Shown here piece after piece: positions 60,594 to 64,000 of a stretch of DNA of 64,000 nt (positions are counted from its first letter, which is position 1; each line of letters starts with the position of its first letter). The notes below the pieces were generated by a model. It had not been told where the DNA came from, did not search any database, and worked only from the letters and a program-made list of their open reading frames with translations. The position numbers were made by a program, and so were the translations under genes. The DNA comes from Paroceanicella profunda. GTDB lineage: Bacteria > Pseudomonadota > Alphaproteobacteria > Rhodobacterales > Rhodobacteraceae. Location: positions 62,001 to 126,000 of the forward strand of contig NZ_CP040819.1 of the NCBI RefSeq assembly GCF_005887635.2, given 5' to 3'.

Positions 60594-61265
60594 CTACTGC
60601 GTCGGCGGGTGCAAGATGGATGCGAAACGGGCCTGCTGGGCGATGAGCACCGCCTGGGTGCGGCTCTGCACCCCGAGCTTGCGCAGGATGGCGGTGATAT
60701 GCGCCTTCACCGTGGTCTCGGCGATGGAGAGCTCATAGGCGATCTGCTTGTTCAGCTTGCCCTCGCAGACAAGCTGCAGGATGCGGCCCTGCTGGGGCGT
60801 GAGGTCGGCGAGGCGGGCCACCGCATTGCTTTCCGGGCCGCGCTCGGTCTCCGCCTCGGCCGGGGGGCAATAGCCGTCGGGCGTGTAGGAGCCGCCGTTC
60901 CAGATCTCGCGGAAGGCGGAAACGAAGACATCGCGCCGGCTGTCCTTGGGCACGAAGCCCGCCGCGCCGGCCTGCACCACCGAGGTCACGATGCGGTTGT
61001 CCGACATCGAGGAGACCACGATCACCGGAATGCCCGGCACCGCGCCCTTCAGCCGGATGAGCCCGTCCAGCCCCGCGACGTCCGGCAGGTTCAGGTCGAG
61101 CAGGATCGCCTCGGGCGACAGGCCGCCCGCCAGCATCTCCAGCGCCTCCGACAGCCGCGAGGCCGTGGCCACCTTCGCGACGCCGAGCGCACTCTGCAGG
61201 GTCATGGACAGGGCTTCGCAGAACAGCGGATGATCGTCGATGACGAGAACTTCGCTGACGGTCAT
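60594..61265 (-). CDS. LuxR-type response regulator
   Basis: A 223-residue NarL/FixJ-class response regulator: receiver domain (phospho-acceptor Asp57 in LLDLNLPD, with acidic pocket near residues 10-11) and LuxR helix-turn-helix (about residues 155-215, LNKQIAYELSIAETTVKAHITAIL). GGGAGGAG precedes the ATG. It is 34 bases upstream of the hybrid kinase gene and co-transcribed with it. By arrangement it resembles FlhR/RfdR and ErdR/AgmR-type regulators of alcohol and formaldehyde oxidation. Its binding site may be the inverted repeat in the adjacent intergenic region. Confidence 0.92.
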   Translation of the reverse strand: MTVSEVLVIDDHPLFCEALSMTLQSALGVAKVATASRLSEALEMLAGGLSPEAILLDLNLPDVAGLDGLIRLKGAVPGIPVIVVSSMSDNRIVTSVVQAGAAGFVPKDSRRDVFVSAFREIWNGGSYTPDGYCPPAEAETERGPESNAVARLADLTPQQGRILQLVCEGKLNKQIAYELSIAETTVKAHITAILRKLGVQSRTQAVLIAQQARFASILHPPTQ

Positions 61266-61368
61266 GCCCTGGCTCCTCCCGGTGTGCACGGCTGGTGGTT
61301 GCATGGGCAGTATCCTGTATCTCGTGGCTTTGTGCGACAGCCTAGCACAGGCGTTTCGCGCCCGGCCC

Positions 61369-61408
61369 TACGACCAAGGGTGGAGGCCGCCATGCGCCCT
61401 TGGTCGTA
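61369..61408. promoter_or_regulatory. 12-bp inverted repeat between the response regulator and ABC operon
   Basis: TACGACCAAGGG (61369-61380) and CCCTTGGTCGTA (61397-61408) are perfect complements with a 16-base spacer, in the 301-base divergent region. The core TACGACCA recurs upstream of gfa. Candidate binding site of the adjacent LuxR-type regulator. Confidence 0.6.
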
Positions 61409-61566
61409 TTTCGCCGCACCGGCAGGGTGATAGCCTCTCAGGCGGTGCCGGTTTCGCCCCGGTCGTGAGCAGGCGCAGCGCCAGGGCCCGGAGCCAGGCG
61501 CCGCACCCCTGCGGCAGCACCTCCGGCCGGGGCCGGCGCCGCGGGAACCAGACGAGGGAGGACGAC

Positions 61567-62586
61567 ATGCGGCTGATCGGCAGGCGCGGCCTTGTGGCGG
61601 GCCTCGCGCTCGGGTTGCTCGGCGCGGTGCTTGCGGCCGGCGGGGCCGGCGCGCAGGACAGGGTGCTGCGCCTCGCGCTCCTGCAGGTGGGCACGGTGAC
61701 CTGGGAGGCGGAGACCATCCGCGCGGAGGGATTGGACACCGCCCGGGGCTTCCGGCTGGAGGTGCTGCCCATGGCCGGCGAACAGGCCGCGCGCGTGGCC
61801 TTCCAGGCCGGCGGCGCGGACACGATGGTGGCGGATTTCATCTGGGTGGCACGCCAGCGCGCGGCGGGGCGGGACTATGTCTTCGTGCCCTATTCACGCG
61901 CCGTGGGCGGGCTGATGGTGCCGGCGGACAGCCCGGCCACGTCCCTGTCGGACCTTGCCGGCAGCACCATCGGTATCGCGGGAGGGCCGCTGGACAAGAG
62001 CTGGCTCATCCTGCGCGCCTATGCCCTGCAGCAGGAAGGCTTCGACCTCGCCGCGGGCACGGACCAGGTGTTCGCGGCGCCGCCGCTGATCTTCCGGCAG
62101 GCGCGGTCCGGCGCGCTCGGCGGGGCGGTGAACTTCTGGCACTTCATGGCGCGGATGCGCGCCGCGGGCCTGCGCGAGCTGGTCTCGGTTTCGGACGCGG
62201 CGGGCGCGCTGGGGCTCGACCCGCAGACGCCGCTGCTGGGCTACGTGTTCCGCGGCGAAGACCTGCGCGCCCGGCCGGAACTGGTGCGCGGCATGATGGC
62301 GGCGTCGCGCGCGGCGAAGGACCTGCTGGCGCAGAGCGATGCGCCCTGGGAGCGCCTGCGCCCGCTGATGAACGCGGCGGACGATGCGGAGTTCGCCGCC
62401 CTGCGTGAGGGTTTCCGCGCCGGCATCCCCGCACCGGGCCCGGTGGATGAGGCGGCGGCGGGGCGCCTGCTCTCCCTCATGGCGGACCTGGGCGGCGCGG
62501 ATCTCGTGGGCCCGGACCTCGCGGGGGCAGGGCCGGACGCCGGGCCGCGGCTGCCGCCGGGCCTCTTCGTGCAGCCCGGGATCTGA
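61567..62586 (+). CDS. NitT/TauT-type ABC transporter substrate-binding protein
   Basis: A 339-residue periplasmic binding protein of the NMT1/SsuA-like family. A signal peptide covers about residues 1-29 (cut near GAGAQ). The mature part has LALLQVGTVTWEAETIR, an AFQAGGADTMVADFIWVARQRAAG segment and SLSDLAGSTIGIAGGPLDKSW, the typical hinge region. GGGAGGACGAC precedes the ATG. It is divergent from the two-component genes, which suggests control by them. Comparable importers occur near PQQ alcohol dehydrogenase loci; the ligand here is unknown. Confidence 0.89.
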   Translation: MRLIGRRGLVAGLALGLLGAVLAAGGAGAQDRVLRLALLQVGTVTWEAETIRAEGLDTARGFRLEVLPMAGEQAARVAFQAGGADTMVADFIWVARQRAAGRDYVFVPYSRAVGGLMVPADSPATSLSDLAGSTIGIAGGPLDKSWLILRAYALQQEGFDLAAGTDQVFAAPPLIFRQARSGALGGAVNFWHFMARMRAAGLRELVSVSDAAGALGLDPQTPLLGYVFRGEDLRARPELVRGMMAASRAAKDLLAQSDAPWERLRPLMNAADDAEFAALREGFRAGIPAPGPVDEAAAGRLLSLMADLGGADLVGPDLAGAGPDAGPRLPPGLFVQPGI

Positions 62587-62594
62587 GCCGCGCG

Positions 62595-63380
62595 ATGACC
62601 GCGACCGATGCCCCCCCGCAGCCGGCCCGCCCGGGCGGTGCCCGGCTGGTGCGGCTCGCCTCGCTGGCCGGGCTGCTCGGCCTCTGGGCCCTTGCCGCGC
62701 TCCTGGCGCAGGATCCGGGCCTGATGCCCGGGCCCTGGGTGGTGGGCCCGCTTCTGTGGCAGGAGGCGGCAAGTGGCCGGCTCTGGCTTCACCTCGGCGC
62801 CACCCTGGCCCGGGTGGCGGCCGCCTTCGTGCTGGCGATGGGCCTGGGCACCGCGCTCGGCCTCGCCATGGGCCGCGCGCCGCGGCTCGACCGCTGGCTG
62901 GACCCGTGGCTGGTGGTGCTGCTGAACCTCCCCGCGCTGGTGACCATCGTGCTGTGCTACATCTGGATCGGCCTCACGGAGACCGCCGCCATCACCGCCG
63001 TGGCGCTCAACAAGGTGCCGATGGTGACGGCGATGCTGCGCGAGGGCGCCCGCGCCCTGGACCCGGGGCTGGACGCGATGGCCCGGGTCTTCGCCATGCC
63101 GCCGGGCACGCGCCTGCGCCACGTGCTGCTGCCCCAGCTCGCGCCCCATCTCGCGGCGGCGGCGCGCACCGGGCTGGCGCTGATCTGGAAGATCGTGCTG
63201 GTGGTGGAGTTCCTCGGCCGCTCCAGCGGCGTGGGCTTCCAGATCCACCTCTATTTCCAGCTGTTCGATGTCGGCATGGTGCTGGCCTATGCCCTCGCCT
63301 TCGTGGCGGTGATGCTGGCGATCGAGGCGCTGGTGCTCCGGCCCTGGGAGGCGCGGGCCCGGCGCTGGCGGGCGCCATGA
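62595..63380 (+). CDS. SsuC/TauC-type ABC transporter permease
   Basis: A 261-residue permease with about six membrane segments. The EAA loop reads AMARVFAMPPGTRLRHVLLPQLAPHLAAAARTGLALIWKIVLVVEF, matching SsuC/TauC-class permeases. It begins 8 bases after the binding-protein stop and overlaps the ATPase start by 4 bases. Confidence 0.92.
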   Translation: MTATDAPPQPARPGGARLVRLASLAGLLGLWALAALLAQDPGLMPGPWVVGPLLWQEAASGRLWLHLGATLARVAAAFVLAMGLGTALGLAMGRAPRLDRWLDPWLVVLLNLPALVTIVLCYIWIGLTETAAITAVALNKVPMVTAMLREGARALDPGLDAMARVFAMPPGTRLRHVLLPQLAPHLAAAARTGLALIWKIVLVVEFLGRSSGVGFQIHLYFQLFDVGMVLAYALAFVAVMLAIEALVLRPWEARARRWRAP

Positions 63381-64000
63381 GCGGCCCGGCACCGGTTTCC
63401 ATCGACATCTGGGTGAAACGCTTCGGCGCGCGCGAGGTGCTGCGCGACATCGCGCTCACGCTGGCGCCGGGGGAGCGGGTGGCGGTTCTCGGGCCCTCGG
63501 GTGTCGGGAAATCCACCCTGCTGCGCATCGCCGCCGGGCTGGACACCGCCTTCGAGGGCACCGTGCGCGGCGCCGGGCGGGTGGCGATGGTGTTTCAGGA
63601 ACCAACGCTGCTGCCCTGGCGTTCGGCACGCGACAATCTCGTCCTCGCCGCCCGCATTCCCGCGGCGGAGGCCGAGGCGGCGCTGGCCTCCGTCGGTCTG
63701 GCGGGGCGGGGGGAGGCGTTTCCGGGCCACCTGTCGCTGGGCCAGCAGCGGCGGCTGGCGCTGGCGCGGGCACTGTGCGCCCGCCCGGAGTTCCTGGTGC
63801 TGGACGAGCCCTTCGCCTCGCTCGACGCCGAAACCGCGGCCGGGATGCGGGCGCTCACCGCGCGGCTGGTGGCCGAGTGCGGCGCGACGACCCTGCTGGT
63901 GACCCATGCCCCGGCCGAGGCCGAGGCGCTGGCCGACCGCATCCTGGTGATGTCCGGCACACCGGCGCAACTGCGGCCCCGGGGCCGCAGTTCCGGGGAA
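63377..64000 (+). CDS. SsuB/TauB-type ABC transporter ATP-binding protein, 3' end missing
   Basis: The first 208 codons of an ATPase, open to the window end. Walker A GPSGVGKST (residues 39-47), Q-loop VFQEPTLLPWRSARDNL, signature LSLGQQRR (the usual second residue Gly is Leu), Walker B FLVLDEPFASLD and LLVTHAPAEAEAL are visible. It energises the preceding permease. Only the C-terminal tail is probably missing, since this class is about 220-260 residues long. Confidence 0.92.
   Translation, partial: MSGPAPVSIDIWVKRFGAREVLRDIALTLAPGERVAVLGPSGVGKSTLLRIAAGLDTAFEGTVRGAGRVAMVFQEPTLLPWRSARDNLVLAARIPAAEAEAALASVGLAGRGEAFPGHLSLGQQRRLALARALCARPEFLVLDEPFASLDAETAAGMRALTARLVAECGATTLLVTHAPAEAEALADRILVMSGTPAQLRPRGRSSGE

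Noticed and set aside
1..64000. Mobile element or genomic island
   Set aside because: No transposase, integrase, att-like repeats, tRNA boundary or composition break is visible; AT-rich patches coincide with promoters.

Overview
The window is one continuous stretch of very GC-rich bacterial chromosome, with dense coding, short spacers and many ATGA or GTGA start/stop overlaps. Gene content points to an alphaproteobacterium, most likely of the Rhodobacterales/Paracoccaceae type: many ABC and TRAP importers, Gfa-type glutathione-linked formaldehyde metabolism, an Ohr/OhrR pair, a MntR/MntH pair and an AhpC/AhpD peroxidase pair. This placement is inferred from gene content and composition only. 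I see no rRNA or tRNA gene, CRISPR array, transposase, integrase or phage gene, so this is accessory metabolism and stress-response chromosome rather than a mobile island.

Layout, left to right. (1) 3-3756: the end of a sugar-type locus (BtpA-family protein, SDR dehydrogenase, CUT2-type ABC importer). (2) 3877-6168: an oxyR-like regulator divergent from ahpC, followed by ahpD. (3) 6227-11516: a TetR regulator divergent from a PotD/B/C/A-type ABC importer with a metallo-hydrolase in the same operon. (4) 11681-26058: an IclR regulator heading a long operon with hydantoinase/oxoprolinase subunits (hyuA, hyuB), an SDR, a CE4-fold hydrolase related to cyclic imide hydrolases, a complete Dpp-type ABC importer, a second SDR and an MFS carrier. 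It looks like uptake and opening of a cyclic amide or imide. (5) 26141-35994: a MarR regulator, hmgA and fahA (homogentisate ring cleavage), a second MarR, a metallo-beta-lactamase-fold protein, a flavin hydroxylase with a 72-residue DUF2783 partner, and a TRAP importer. (6) 36034-44429, all minus strand: kinase-like protein, SDR, HutC-type GntR regulator, ABC importer and a HisD-family dehydrogenase. (7) 44598-53915: PQQ glucose dehydrogenase, MFS exporter, PNPOx-like protein, mntH/mntR, an FMN reductase and ohr/ohrR. (8) 54492-64000: gfa, a FIST-domain (NosP-like) protein, a domain-swapped lipoate ligase, a small unknown protein, a hybrid histidine kinase with its LuxR-type response regulator, and a divergent ABC importer cut by the window end.

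Several regulators can be linked to DNA sites seen directly in the sequence: two matching MarR-type sites (before hmgA and before the metallo-hydrolase/flavin hydroxylase genes), two 14-base HutC-type sites bounding the minus-strand catabolic cluster, two 16-base OhrR-type palindromes between ohr and ohrR, a MntR-type palindrome between mntH and mntR, and a TACGACCA motif shared by the gfa promoter region and the two-component/ABC intergenic region.

The most unusual items are the FIST protein/hybrid kinase/LuxR regulator group beside gfa, a 26-27 base tandem repeat array upstream of the lipoate ligase, the cyclic-imide-like operon, a probable two-component hydroxyphenylacetate hydroxylase feeding homogentisate, an in-frame palindromic insertion in a Dpp ATPase gene, a roughly 80-residue low-complexity insertion in the PQQ glucose dehydrogenase, and an OxyR homologue lacking the second redox cysteine.
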